Positions 21,655 to 30,113 are shown, numbered from the stretch's first letter. The stretch is DNA of 33,252 bases from Paenibacillus pasadenensis DSM 19293 (GCF_000422485.1 NZ_KE383859.1:81970-115221), one strand, 5' to 3'. The notes: a model not told the origin generated them from the sequence alone. Program-made: numbers and translations.

Positions 21655-22848
21655 ATGAGCAATATACCAAAGATCGTCATCTTGGGAGCCGGCTATGGCG
21701 GCATTCTGACCGCCCTCAAGCTGCAGAAGCAGCTCAACTACAACGAAGCCGACGTCACCTTGGTGAACAAGCATGATTACCACTATATCACGACCCATTT
21801 GCATATGCCTGCCGCCGGCACGGACAATCCGGAGAATGCCCGCGTCAACATCTCCAAGCTGATCGACGAGTTCAAGATCGACTTCGTCAAGTCCACCGTC
21901 GTGCAGATCCGCACGCAGGACAAGAAGGTCATCCTCGAGGACGGCACGCTGTCCTACGACTATCTCGTCATCGGCCTCGGCGGCGAGCCGGAGACGTTCG
22001 GCATCCCGGGCTTGGCGGAGCATGCGATGAGCATCCGCAGCATCAACTCGGTGCGTCTGATCCGCGAGCATATTGAATATCAGTTCGCCCGCTACAAGCG
22101 CGAGCCTCATCGCACCGACTACCTGACGTTCGTCGTCGGCGGAGCGGGCTTCACCGGCATCGAGTTCGTCGGCGAGCTGGCTGACCGCATCCCGCAGCTG
22201 TGCCGCGCCTTCGACGTCGACCGCTCGCTCGTCAAGCTGTACAACATCGAGGCGGCGCCGAGCGCGCTGCCGGGCTTCGATCCGGAGCTCGTCCAGTACG
22301 GCATGGACGTGCTCACCAAGAAGGGCGTCATCTTCCGCATCGGCACCGCGATCAAGGAATGCTCGCCGGACGGCGTCATCGTCGGCGACGGCGAGGAGAT
22401 CCGCTCCAAAACCGTCATCTGGACGGGCGGCATCCGCGGCAGCCGCCTCATCGAGGAGGCCGGCTTCGAGACGATGCGCGGACGCGTCAAGGTCGACGAC
22501 TACCTGCGCGCGCCGAGCCACGAGAACATCTACATCATCGGCGACAACTCGCTGATGTTCAACGAAGAAGGGCGTCCGTACCCGCCGACCGCCCAGATCG
22601 CGATGCAGCAGGGCGTCACCTGCGCCCATAATCTCGTCGCGGCGATCCGCAGCCAGCCGCTCAAGACGTTCGCCTTCAGCAACAAGGGCACGGTCGCCTC
22701 GCTCGGCAAGGGCGAGGGCATCGGCGTCGCCTTCGGCAAGAAGTATCTGGGCCGCAAGGCCGCCTGGCTCAAGAAGATGATCGATCTGCGCTACCTGTTC
22801 ATCATCGGCGGCATCCCGCTCGTGCTGCGCAAAGGGAAGTTCTTCTAA
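21655..22848 (+). CDS. Type-2 NADH:quinone oxidoreductase
   Basis: A 397-residue NDH-2, the non-proton-pumping enzyme that passes electrons from NADH to menaquinone. FAD binding is at ILGAGYGGILTALKL (residues 9-23), NADH binding at VVGGAGFTGIEFVGEL near residue 160, and IYIIGDNSLMFNEEGRPYPPTAQIAMQQG near 290-320 is the typical quinone-site region with the AQxAxQQ motif. The C-terminal KKMIDLRYLFIIGGIPLVLRKGKFF is the amphipathic membrane anchor. The ATG at 21655 gives the family N-terminus; longer frames upstream overlap the promoter. It is followed without a gap by a small gene (TAATG overlap). Together with menaquinone and haem genes it forms part of the respiratory set in this window. Confidence 0.93.
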   Translation: MSNIPKIVILGAGYGGILTALKLQKQLNYNEADVTLVNKHDYHYITTHLHMPAAGTDNPENARVNISKLIDEFKIDFVKSTVVQIRTQDKKVILEDGTLSYDYLVIGLGGEPETFGIPGLAEHAMSIRSINSVRLIREHIEYQFARYKREPHRTDYLTFVVGGAGFTGIEFVGELADRIPQLCRAFDVDRSLVKLYNIEAAPSALPGFDPELVQYGMDVLTKKGVIFRIGTAIKECSPDGVIVGDGEEIRSKTVIWTGGIRGSRLIEEAGFETMRGRVKVDDYLRAPSHENIYIIGDNSLMFNEEGRPYPPTAQIAMQQGVTCAHNLVAAIRSQPLKTFAFSNKGTVASLGKGEGIGVAFGKKYLGRKAAWLKKMIDLRYLFIIGGIPLVLRKGKFF

Positions 22849-23114
22849 TGCGGCACTGCAGCGTCCAGGTGCGCGGCCTGCTGACCCGCGAGGAGCTCGA
22901 CCGCTACAACGCCCTGATGGAGGTCGGCTCCTACCTGGAGTCGCAGAGCCGCCACGATCTGGCGTATGCGATCCAGCAGGAGGTCGACCGGCTGATCGTG
23001 CCGGGCATCGAGCGGCTCAAGGAGAAGGGCCGCCAGCGCGACCGCGACACGGAGGCGTATCTGAGCGCCAAGCGCGAGGCGGCCGAGCCGGACGAGGAAG
23101 AAGACGAGGACTAG
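22848..23114 (+). CDS. Small charged protein of unknown function, coupled to NDH-2
   Basis: An 88-residue protein, mostly helical in appearance and strongly charged, ending in an acidic tail (AEPDEEEDED). Its ATG overlaps the NDH-2 stop codon (TAATG at 22846-22850), so translation is likely coupled, and a terminator follows. I do not recognise the family. Being read with NDH-2 suggests a role linked to that enzyme, but no catalytic or membrane motif is visible. Confidence 0.7.
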   Translation: MRHCSVQVRGLLTREELDRYNALMEVGSYLESQSRHDLAYAIQQEVDRLIVPGIERLKEKGRQRDRDTEAYLSAKREAAEPDEEEDED

Positions 23115-23158
23115 AACCAGTGCCGCCCCCAGGCGGGTGAAAAATGGAACGCAAAACG

Positions 23159-23187
23159 AAGGACGGCGAAGCTTTCGCCGTCCTTTT
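23159..23187 (+). terminator. Terminator of the NDH-2 operon
   Basis: AAGGACGGCGAA (23159-23170) pairs perfectly with TTCGCCGTCCTT (23174-23185) around a three-base loop, running into a T-run. Confidence 0.9.
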
Positions 23188-23296
23188 TGGGCATTTTTCC
23201 AAAGGAAAACCGGCGGCTTGCGCTCGGCGAAGCGGAATCGTAGAATCGGACCTCATCTTCGTAATATAACCTATAACGTTCCTGTTTTTATCCTTA

Positions 23297-23302
23297 TATA
23301 AT
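23297..23302 (+). promoter_or_regulatory. Possible -10 for the sensor kinase gene
   Basis: A perfect TATAAT lies 47 bases before the kinase start in an AT-rich patch (23270-23305). A matching -35 is not clear. Confidence 0.4.
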
Positions 23303-23349
23303 GGGCCAATAGCGCGGCTTTGACTACAACTGCTCTGGGGGCGGGCCCG

Positions 23350-25122
23350 ATGATGCATCGTCTGTACAAGCTGAATCTGAAGCAGCAATTCGTCCTGTTT
23401 TTTGTTTTGTTGATCGTGCTGCCCATCCTGCTCGCCTACTGGCTGGTCTCCGTGAAGGTGACCTCGGTGACGGAGAAGCAAATGGGCGATACGCTGTTCC
23501 AGCTGGCGAAGACGAGCCATCTCACGCTGGACGAGGTGATCGCCTCGGTGGACGGCACCTCGGAGAAGCTGCTGATCTCGCCGGAAATCAGACGGCTGCT
23601 GGATGCGCCCGTCTACACGGATTACGACCGGCTCAAGGAATATTTGGCTTTGGATCAGCTGCTCATGAGCTATTCGTCGCCGAACGCGATCAATTATTCC
23701 GTCTGCATCCCCGATCTGGCGATGCGATATACGTTCGCGCCGACGTCGGACGTGAAGCCGAACGGAGTGTTCTTCTCCTGCGATACGCTGCCCGGCGGCT
23801 GGTTCCAGGATGCGGTGAACGGACGGGGCTCCGGCATCATTCGCATTCTGGTCAAGCCTGGCGACAACGCGAGCAGCGAGAAGACGGCCGCCTATGTGCG
23901 GGGCATGACGAGCGCTCACGACAAGGACCGGCCGGCAGCCGTGCTCGTCATCACGGGCTTGAACAGCCTGCTTCAAAAAAATATCCAGTCGCTGCGCATC
24001 CCGAGCGGCGGCCAGATCGTGCTCCTCGACAAGTCCAATACGATTTTGGCCGACAATGTCGAGAACCTCGCGGTCGGCGATGTCCTGTCCGTGCCGGCGT
24101 CGGTGAGCGGCGCCGAGCAGGGCGTCATTTTGGAGCGGAACGGGCGCGAATCCTGGATGTACGCCTTCCACAGCAGCGCGGACAGCAAGACGAAGCTGCT
24201 GTTCAAAATTCCTCGCCAATCGATCGTCGGCGAGCACGAAGGGATCCGGCAGCTGTTCAATACGCTGATGATCGCCTATTTCATCCTCCTGCTGCTCGCC
24301 AGCCTTTATTTCATCCGCCATATTTTAAGTCCTCTGTCGCGGCTGACGCGGATGACGCGGTCGTTCGAGCCAGGACGGACGCTCGGCAACGACATGCGGG
24401 TCGACCGCCATGACGAGATCGGGATGCTCCACCAGTCCTTTATCGAGATGACCAAAAGGCTCAACCAGACCGTTCACGACAAGTACGTCCTGGAGCTGAA
24501 GCATAAGGAATCGGAGCTTGCCTTATTGCATTCCCAAATCAATCCCCATCTGCTCTACAACACGCTGGAATCGATCCACTGGCGGATTCGGCTGGAGGGC
24601 GGCGAAGAATCGGCGGAGATGGTCCGCGATCTGTCGCTGCTCATGCGCATCGGTCTGAGCCGGGGGGAGAGCCTCATTACGGTCGAGGAGGAGCTCCGGC
24701 ATGTCGAGGCGTACATCCGCCTGCAGCTGAAGCGGTATGAGTACGGGTTCGTCGTCCACTGGGACATCGAGGAGGAGACGAAGGCCGTTCGGATTCCGAA
24801 GGTCATCCTCCAGCCGCTGGTGGAGAACGCGATCCTTCACGGCATTCGCAAAATGGGCAGCGACGGCCGCCTGAGCATCTCGCTGCGCGTCCAAGGAGGC
24901 GACCTGCAGATCGCGATCGCCGACAACGGCTACCGCGCGGCCGACATCTCTAAGCTCCATGCGATTTTGGAAGGCAAGCTGCCCCAGCAAGGGTACGGCA
25001 TCACGAACGTGCACCGTCGCATCCGGCTTCATTTCGGAGACGGCTATGGCCTCTCCTACAAGGAGATGGCCTCCGGCGGCACGCAGGCCGTCATGGTGAT
25101 GCCGCTCCATCCGGCCGACTGA
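23350..25122 (+). CDS. YesM-type sensor histidine kinase
   Basis: A 590-residue kinase of the LytS/YesM class. An N-terminal helix (about residues 16-37) is followed by an extracellular sensor domain to about residue 305. A second helix (FNTLMIAYFILLLLASLYFI) leads into a HAMP domain (HILSPLSRLTRMTRSF onward), and then the HisKA-like block LLHSQINPHLLYNTLESIHW with the phosphorylatable H400. The ATPase region has LQPLVENAILHGI (N box), AIADNG and GYGITNVHRRI. The ATG at 23350 gives MMHRLYKLNLKQQF, the usual family start. These kinases normally sit beside a YesN-type AraC-like response regulator, but none is present here. The sugar ABC genes follow 134 bases downstream, suggesting control of that transporter. 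Confidence 0.92.
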   Translation: MMHRLYKLNLKQQFVLFFVLLIVLPILLAYWLVSVKVTSVTEKQMGDTLFQLAKTSHLTLDEVIASVDGTSEKLLISPEIRRLLDAPVYTDYDRLKEYLALDQLLMSYSSPNAINYSVCIPDLAMRYTFAPTSDVKPNGVFFSCDTLPGGWFQDAVNGRGSGIIRILVKPGDNASSEKTAAYVRGMTSAHDKDRPAAVLVITGLNSLLQKNIQSLRIPSGGQIVLLDKSNTILADNVENLAVGDVLSVPASVSGAEQGVILERNGRESWMYAFHSSADSKTKLLFKIPRQSIVGEHEGIRQLFNTLMIAYFILLLLASLYFIRHILSPLSRLTRMTRSFEPGRTLGNDMRVDRHDEIGMLHQSFIEMTKRLNQTVHDKYVLELKHKESELALLHSQINPHLLYNTLESIHWRIRLEGGEESAEMVRDLSLLMRIGLSRGESLITVEEELRHVEAYIRLQLKRYEYGFVVHWDIEEETKAVRIPKVILQPLVENAILHGIRKMGSDGRLSISLRVQGGDLQIAIADNGYRAADISKLHAILEGKLPQQGYGITNVHRRIRLHFGDGYGLSYKEMASGGTQAVMVMPLHPAD

Positions 25123-25210
25123 GCGCGGGTGCCCGCCTCGGGAGCGAAAAGCGTAATTTTACACCTCACGCCCGTTAGATCGCACCTCGAAGGGAAGGGC
25201 GGTCCTACCC

Positions 25211-25216
25211 TACAAT
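25211..25216 (+). promoter_or_regulatory. Possible -10 of the sugar ABC operon
   Basis: TACAAT lies 40 bases before the binding-protein start, inside the kinase-to-ABC gap. No consensus -35 is present, as would fit an activated promoter. Confidence 0.4.
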
Positions 25217-25256
25217 AAAGGTGCAAGCAAATATAGGGAATGCGAGGGGTTAGACC

Positions 25257-26711
25257 ATGAATAAAGGGAAAAGCAAGCGCGCGCTGGCGTACGGCGGCAT
25301 GGCGATGTTCGTGCTCTTGGCCGGATGCGGCGGCAATGCGAACACCGAAAACACGAAAACGAATTCGAACGCGAGCGCAAACGCGCCGACGGAAAATGCG
25401 GCTGCGAACGTGCAGGAGGAAGCGCCGCCTGCCGAAAAGGTGAGCATCGTCGCCTACGCGTACCCGCCGGACAAAACCGCGGAAAACGCCGCGCTCGACG
25501 CCCGGATCAAACGGTTCACGGAGAAAAATCCGAATGTCTCCATCACGCCGAAATACTGGAAATACGAGAACTCGGAAATCGCGATCAAGATGGCGTCGAA
25601 CAGCGCGCAGACCGAATTCACGACATGGGCGACGGAGGGCAAGCTGCTGACCGACAAGAAGTGGATCGCCGATCTGAGCGACTACATGGCGAGCTGGCCG
25701 TATGCGAAGGATTTGAACGCGTTCGCTACGAAGCCTTTCGTCATCGAGGGCAAGACATACGGCATTCCGATCGATGCCTACGGCATGACGATTACCGTCA
25801 ACAAGAAAATCTTCGAAGACAAAGGCGTGCCGCTGCCGCCGATGGATTGGACGATGGAGGAATTCATCGAAGCGGCGAAATCCGTGAACGATCCGGCTAA
25901 AGGCATCGCGGGCTTCATCCCGATGGGCAAGGGCACGGAGGCCGGCTGGAACTGGACGAACTTCCTCTACACGGCAGGCGGCGACATCCAGACCGTGGCG
26001 GACGGCAAGGTGACGGCGGCGTTCAACAGCGAAGCCGGACTGAAAGCGCTTCAATTCTACAATGACCTGAAGGTCGCGGGCGTCATTCCGAAGCAATGGG
26101 CGCTCGGCTACGGCGACGCGCTGGCGATGTTCAACCAAGGACGCGGCGCGATGGTCATGTGCGGCAGCGGCAACGCGCTGGATGGCGCGATCAACCAGGG
26201 CGGCATCAGCAAGGACGACGTCCTGATCTATCCGATTCCTTCCGTCTCCAAAGGCGGCAAGCATATCGGCGTGGCCGGCGGCAACTACAAGGTCATCAAC
26301 GGCCTGGCCGACAAGGCGCAGCAGAAGGCCGCGTTCGACTTCGTCGTCGACGAGTACTTCACGCAAGAGTACCTGGACGCGATCGATCAGCAGATCGTCG
26401 ACCAGAAATCCAAAAACCAAGTGTACGTTCCGCAGCTGATCAACTACTGGAACGACGACTCCGAATACGGCAAGAAGTATCAAGCGGTTCTGGATAAGCA
26501 TGACAACGTCTATAAATATTCCCCTGAGCTGATCCAGCTGATGGAATCGAAGCCGGAAGCGACGTACGAGACGCAGGCCTACTATGCCGAGATGGCGAAC
26601 GTCATCCAGAAAGTGCTGATCAGCAAAGGCGATCTGGATCTGCAGAAGCTGCTCGACGACGCGGCGGCCAAGGTGCAGAAGGAAAACTTCGATAAAGTCA
26701 AGGTTCAATAA
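25257..26711 (+). CDS. Extracellular solute-binding lipoprotein of a sugar ABC importer
   Basis: A 484-residue family 1 (maltose/oligosaccharide-type) binding protein. The signal peptide ends in the lipobox LLAGC with lipid-modified C24, followed by an Asn/Ala/Thr-rich linker to about residue 60. The mature part has the typical VSIVAYAYP...RIKRFTEKNPNV start, GKTYGIPIDAYGMTITVNKKIFEDKG near residue 165, and FNQGRGAMVMCGSG near 295. GAGGGGT precedes the ATG. The gene lies upstream of two permeases. The ligand cannot be read from the sequence; the family context suggests a plant or fungal oligosaccharide. Confidence 0.93.
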   Translation: MNKGKSKRALAYGGMAMFVLLAGCGGNANTENTKTNSNASANAPTENAAANVQEEAPPAEKVSIVAYAYPPDKTAENAALDARIKRFTEKNPNVSITPKYWKYENSEIAIKMASNSAQTEFTTWATEGKLLTDKKWIADLSDYMASWPYAKDLNAFATKPFVIEGKTYGIPIDAYGMTITVNKKIFEDKGVPLPPMDWTMEEFIEAAKSVNDPAKGIAGFIPMGKGTEAGWNWTNFLYTAGGDIQTVADGKVTAAFNSEAGLKALQFYNDLKVAGVIPKQWALGYGDALAMFNQGRGAMVMCGSGNALDGAINQGGISKDDVLIYPIPSVSKGGKHIGVAGGNYKVINGLADKAQQKAAFDFVVDEYFTQEYLDAIDQQIVDQKSKNQVYVPQLINYWNDDSEYGKKYQAVLDKHDNVYKYSPELIQLMESKPEATYETQAYYAEMANVIQKVLISKGDLDLQKLLDDAAAKVQKENFDKVKVQ

Positions 26712-26722
26712 GACCGGCAGGC

Positions 26723-26761
26723 AAGGGGGACCGAGCGGACAAAGTTCGGCGTCCCCCTTTT
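26723..26761 (+). terminator. Hairpin with T-run between the binding-protein and permease genes
   Basis: AAGGGGGAC (26723-26731) pairs with GTCCCCCTT (26751-26759) and is followed by TT. Within an operon such a hairpin commonly gives partial termination or transcript stabilisation, leaving much more binding protein than permease. Confidence 0.75.
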
Positions 26762-26807
26762 CGATTGCCCGCACGGGCGATTGCGGCGGAAAGGAAGGAG
26801 AAGGGAT

Positions 26808-27737
26808 ATGGCGATGCAAGTTCAACCGCAGGCGCCGGCGAAGGCGGATGCGCCCCTTGCCCATGCGAGCCTGGGCAGGCGAATGAAAAAATACGCGTGG
26901 GGAAGCTTGTTTCTGCTGCCGGCGGTACTGATTTTCTTGTTGTTCCTGTGGGTTCCGATCGCCAAAGGGATCGGGTACAGCTTCTATCAGGTCGATTTCG
27001 TCAATGGCAATACGTTTGTCGGATTGCAGAATTATCAAGAAGTGCTCGGAAATCCCGACTTTTATACGGCAATCAAAAACACGCTGTATTACATGGGGCT
27101 GGCGCTCGTCATCGGCTTCTGGGTGCCGATCGCGATGGCGATCGGGGTGTCGGAGCTGAAATGGTTCCGGGGTCCGGCGCGCATCATCGGCTATTTGCCG
27201 AGCATCATCCCGGCCATCGTGCTTTACGGCATGTGGCAATGGTTTTACGATCCGATCGGCCCGATCAACACGTTCCTGAATTTCTTGGGCTTGCCGAGCT
27301 TTGACTTCTACAGCAAAGAACACGCCATGTTCTCGCTCGTCATCTTGGAAACCTGGCAAAATTTCGGGAGCGCGACATTGATCTATATCGCAGGGCTGTC
27401 CGCCATTCCGAAGGACATGTACGAGGCGGCCGAGCTGGACGGCGCCGGCGTATGGGGACGGATCCGGTACGTGACCTTGCCGGGCATCAAAAATCTCATC
27501 CTGCTGCTGCTCGTGCTGCAGCTGATCTCCACCTCGCAAGCGTTCCAATCCCAGCTGATCATGTTCGGCGGCGGCCCGGACAACGGCACGCTGACCTATC
27601 TGCTGCTGACGACGCGCGAAGCGTTCACGTACTTCAACTTCGGCAAGGCGAGCGCGATGGGCGTCTTGATGTTTGTATTCCTCGTCGTCTTCTCGCTGCT
27701 TACGATCAAGCTCAGAAAAGGAGATGATGCCGCATGA
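26808..27737 (+). CDS. Sugar ABC transporter permease, MalF/LplB-like
   Basis: A 309-residue inner-membrane permease with six hydrophobic segments. The ATPase-contacting loop is EAAELDGAGVWGRIRYVTLPGI at about residues 206-227, the EAA motif. An N-terminal polar stretch of about 25 residues precedes the first helix (YAWGSLFLLPAVLIFLLFLWVP). The ATG at 26808 is set by AAGGAAGGAG upstream. Its stop overlaps the next permease start (ATGA). No ATP-binding subunit is encoded here; such importers in Firmicutes often share a general MsmX-like ATPase encoded elsewhere. Confidence 0.92.
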   Translation: MAMQVQPQAPAKADAPLAHASLGRRMKKYAWGSLFLLPAVLIFLLFLWVPIAKGIGYSFYQVDFVNGNTFVGLQNYQEVLGNPDFYTAIKNTLYYMGLALVIGFWVPIAMAIGVSELKWFRGPARIIGYLPSIIPAIVLYGMWQWFYDPIGPINTFLNFLGLPSFDFYSKEHAMFSLVILETWQNFGSATLIYIAGLSAIPKDMYEAAELDGAGVWGRIRYVTLPGIKNLILLLLVLQLISTSQAFQSQLIMFGGGPDNGTLTYLLLTTREAFTYFNFGKASAMGVLMFVFLVVFSLLTIKLRKGDDAA

Positions 27738-28609
27738 AGGCCGAGCAGGAGCGGGCGATCATGTCCCGCTATGATTTTCGCAAGCCGGCCGTCCGGGCAA
27801 TCTACGGCTTCGTCGTGCTGGCGATCGCGCTCATCTCGGTGTCGATGCTGTACCCGTTCGTCAATACCGTGCTCAACTCGCTCAAGTCGACGCAAGAGTT
27901 TTTCGAGTTTCCCGCGCCGTTTTTCCCGAGCGAGTGGCACTGGAGCAATTACAAGGAATCGTTCGGCTACCTGAACATCCCGATGCATTTCAAAAACACC
28001 TTGCTCATCTTCGTCGGCAACACCGTCTTCTCGCTGGTCGTCCTCGGCTTGGCCGCTTACGGCTTGTCGCATATGCAGGTGCCGTTCAAAAAAGCGGTGA
28101 CGCTCTACTTCATGTGCACCCTGCTCATTCCGGCCGCGTCGTACTTGATCCCGAACTTCTTGAACCTGAAGGATCTGGACCTCTTGAACCGATACTGGGC
28201 GTTCTGGCTGCCGGCAGGCGCCAATGCCTTTTATCTCATGCTGCTCAAAAACTTCTTCGACGGCATCCACAAGGAAATGCTGGAGGCGGCCCGCATCGAC
28301 GGCGCTTCCGAGCTGCGGAGCTTCGCGATGATCGCCGTTCCGCTGTCCATGCCGATCCTCATCACGATCACGATGCTCGGATTCTCCACGACCTGGAACG
28401 ACTTCTACTGGTCCAGCCTCGTCATGCAGGAGGACATGCAGCCGCTCGCCGCGGCGATCTATACCAAAATCATTTATGCCGGCTCCACGATCAACTGGAA
28501 CGTGCGGTTCGCAATTCTGTCGATGACGCTGCTGCCGCCGGCGGTCATCTTCCTGTTCTTCCAAAAGTATATCGTCGGCGGCTTGAGCGCCGGCGCCGTC
28601 AAAGGATGA
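27734..28609 (+). CDS. Sugar ABC transporter permease, MalG/AraQ-like
   Basis: A 291-residue permease, partner of the preceding one, with six hydrophobic segments and the EAA motif EAARIDGASELRSFAMIAVPLS at about residues 185-206. It ends IVGGLSAGAVKG, the usual MalG-type C-terminus. The start overlaps the preceding stop by ATGA, with AAAAGGAG upstream. It is the last gene of the kinase/ABC block; a terminator follows within 30 bases. Confidence 0.93.
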   Translation: MKAEQERAIMSRYDFRKPAVRAIYGFVVLAIALISVSMLYPFVNTVLNSLKSTQEFFEFPAPFFPSEWHWSNYKESFGYLNIPMHFKNTLLIFVGNTVFSLVVLGLAAYGLSHMQVPFKKAVTLYFMCTLLIPAASYLIPNFLNLKDLDLLNRYWAFWLPAGANAFYLMLLKNFFDGIHKEMLEAARIDGASELRSFAMIAVPLSMPILITITMLGFSTTWNDFYWSSLVMQEDMQPLAAAIYTKIIYAGSTINWNVRFAILSMTLLPPAVIFLFFQKYIVGGLSAGAVKG

Positions 28610-28630
28610 AAAGCGGGCCTGGCCTCGCAT

Positions 28631-28661
28631 AAAAAAGCCGCTTCCCAAGAGGGAGCGGCTT
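28631..28661. terminator. Bidirectional terminator between the ABC permease and hemQ
   Basis: AAGCCGCT-T-CCC (28635-28646) pairs with GGGAGCGGCTT (28651-28661), one bulged T. It is flanked by six A at 28631-28636 (T-run on the minus strand, for hemQ) and a CATCTTTT tail on the plus strand. Confidence 0.85.
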
Positions 28662-28683
28662 CATCTTTTGGCGGGCGCGGATC

Positions 28684-29430
28684 TTACACCTGGAGCAGCT
28701 TGACCAGCTTGTCCGCATCGAGCCGATTGCCGACGTAGAAGTCGCCGAAATCGCCGTAGCGGGCGCTCACTTCGTCGAAGCGCATCTCGTACACGAGCTT
28801 CTTGAACTGCAGCGCGTCCTCCGCGAACAGCGTCACGCCCCACTCCCAGTTGTCGAAGCCGACGGAGCCGCTGATGATCTGCTTGACCTTGCCGGCGTAC
28901 TGACGGCCGATCATGCCGTGGCTGCGCATCATCGCGCGGCGCTCGTCCATGCTCAGCATGTACCAGTTGTCGCCGCCGTCGCGGCGCTTGTTCATCGGGT
29001 AGAAGCAGATGTGGCGGGCCTTCGGCAGCGTCGGCTTGAGGCGCGCGACGATGTCGGGATTGGACATCGGGTCCTCGCCCGGCTTGCTCATGTAGTTCGA
29101 CAGCTCGACGATGCTGACGTACGAATACGCCGGCTTCGTGAACGCGGCGAGCGGGCTCTTGTTGAAGCTGGTCTCGAGCTCATTCAGCTCCTCGAGCGTC
29201 TCGCGCAGGTGCATGAGCACGAAGTCCGCCTTCTGGCCGACGATGGCGTAGAACGCCGTGCTGCCCTGGCGCTGCTCCTCCTGGGCGCTCCAATCGGCGA
29301 GCATCGACTGGATCGCGTCCAGCGCTGCGGCTCGCTCTCCTTCTCCGGCCTGCTTCCAGGCTTGCCAGTCGATCGTGCGGAAATCATGGAGGACGTACCA
29401 GCCCTCCAGCGTTTGTGCGGCATCACTCAT
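28684..29430 (-). CDS. hemQ: Coproheme decarboxylase HemQ
   Basis: HemQ performs the last step of haem b synthesis in Gram-positive bacteria, decarboxylating two propionates of coproheme with peroxide. The 248-residue product has the chlorite-dismutase fold. The proximal haem ligand is H171 in [20 protein letters not shown], the catalytic tyrosine is Y144 and the nearby lysine K148 in CFYPMNKRR, each within one position of the well-studied Bacillus-type enzymes. The ATG at 29430 follows AAGGAG by about 10 bases; the earlier ATG closer to that site is out of frame and stops at once. It is divergent from the YuiB-like gene. Its product feeds the haem A pathway of ctaA at the start of the window. 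Confidence 0.95.
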   Translation of the reverse strand: MSDAAQTLEGWYVLHDFRTIDWQAWKQAGEGERAAALDAIQSMLADWSAQEEQRQGSTAFYAIVGQKADFVLMHLRETLEELNELETSFNKSPLAAFTKPAYSYVSIVELSNYMSKPGEDPMSNPDIVARLKPTLPKARHICFYPMNKRRDGGDNWYMLSMDERRAMMRSHGMIGRQYAGKVKQIISGSVGFDNWEWGVTLFAEDALQFKKLVYEMRFDEVSARYGDFGDFYVGNRLDADKLVKLLQV

Positions 29431-29458
29431 CGTTGCATGGCTCCTTCCTTCATTAAAG

Positions 29459-29477
29459 GGAGCGGCGTACGCTCCCG
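29459..29477 (-). other. Hairpin in the hemQ leader
   Basis: GGGAGCG (29459-29465) and CGCTCCC (29471-29477) form a perfect 7-bp stem with a 5-base loop. On the hemQ (minus) strand it is followed by TTTAAT, 20-odd bases before the ribosome binding site. It could be a weak attenuator or an mRNA-stabilising stem. Confidence 0.5.
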
Positions 29478-29502
29478 AATTTCGTTCGTAGATCCATTCC
29501 CC

Positions 29503-29531
29503 ATTGTAGCCGATCCACCCGTCTTCGTCGA
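29503..29531 (-). promoter_or_regulatory. Promoter of hemQ
   Basis: On the minus strand TCGACG (29526-29531) and TACAAT (29503-29508) are 17 bp apart, 73 bases before the hemQ start and upstream of the leader hairpin. Confidence 0.55.
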
Positions 29532-29551
29532 GCCGGACGGCCTTTTGCAAA

Positions 29552-29580
29552 TTGACTTGCCAGGGGGCTTGGCATAAACT
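29552..29580 (+). promoter_or_regulatory. Promoter of the YuiB-like gene
   Basis: TTGACT (29552-29557) and TAAACT (29575-29580) are 17 bp apart, 23-35 bases before the two possible starts. Confidence 0.6.
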
Positions 29581-29603
29581 GAAAAGGAACGCTAGCCGAA
29601 GGG

Positions 29604-29903
29604 ATGATTGGCCGCATGCTTCAAATCGTGATTGCGATGGTGTTGTTTTTTGTCATGATGTTCGGGATCGGCTTCATTCTCAACATGCTGATGAAGACGA
29701 CTTGGTTCCCCATCTATCTGTTCGTCATCGTGCTGGTGCCGCTTTACATATGGTCGACCTGGGATCACGCCGCTACCTTCAGCGCCAACCTGGCGGAGTT
29801 CACCTTCATCGACTGGCTGCCCGTCGTCGCGGCGCTCGTCGGCGCCTACGTGAGCGGCTACGCCATCCGCGCCCTGCGGATCGGCGGCTACAAGATGTTC
29901 TAG
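29604..29903 (+). CDS. YuiB-like small membrane protein
   Basis: A 99-residue membrane protein resembling Bacillus YuiB, with three hydrophobic segments: residues 5-28 ([24 protein letters not shown]), 33-52 ([20 protein letters not shown]), and 68-88. The motif [15 protein letters not shown] is the part that identifies the family. The start is uncertain. The ATG at 29604 abuts GAAGGG, so an ATG at 29616 (MLQIV), 12 bases after that purine run, is also possible. In B. subtilis, yuiB lies next to the NDH-2 gene yumB; here it is beside hemQ. Function is unknown. Confidence 0.8.
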   Translation: MIGRMLQIVIAMVLFFVMMFGIGFILNMLMKTTWFPIYLFVIVLVPLYIWSTWDHAATFSANLAEFTFIDWLPVVAALVGAYVSGYAIRALRIGGYKMF

Positions 29904-29920
29904 GGCGCAGGCCAGACAGG

Positions 29921-29981
29921 CGGCCCGCTTTTCCAGACGGTTCCACCGGAGCCGCGGGAGGAGCGGGCCGTCCTCTTTTTC
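29921..29981 (+). terminator. Terminator of the YuiB-like gene
   Basis: CGGCCCGC (29921-29928) pairs with GCGGGCCG (29963-29970), followed by TCCTCTTTTT. The loop is long but the stem is perfect and the tail T-rich. Confidence 0.65.
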
Positions 29982-30060
29982 GGCGACGCCTCCGGGAGAG
30001 GCAAATGGCAAAAGGAGGCCGCCGCTTTCTCGTGGCGAATGCTGTCGGATGCGGCCGCTC

Positions 30061-30066
30061 TATGAT
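30061..30066 (+). promoter_or_regulatory. Possible -10 of the dnaB-dnaI operon
   Basis: TATGAT lies 48 bases before dnaB. A good -35 is not visible, so this is tentative. Confidence 0.35.
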
Positions 30067-30113
30067 AAACTGATAGGACGAAAAACGGATTCGAACGGAG
30101 GAGAGGCACGCCC

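Noticed and set aside
26041-26054. TGAAAGCGCTTCAA, similar to a catabolite-repression (cre) site
   Set aside because: It lies deep inside the binding-protein coding sequence, has a mismatch at a key end position, and is not near a promoter. Chance is likely, although a roadblock role cannot be excluded.
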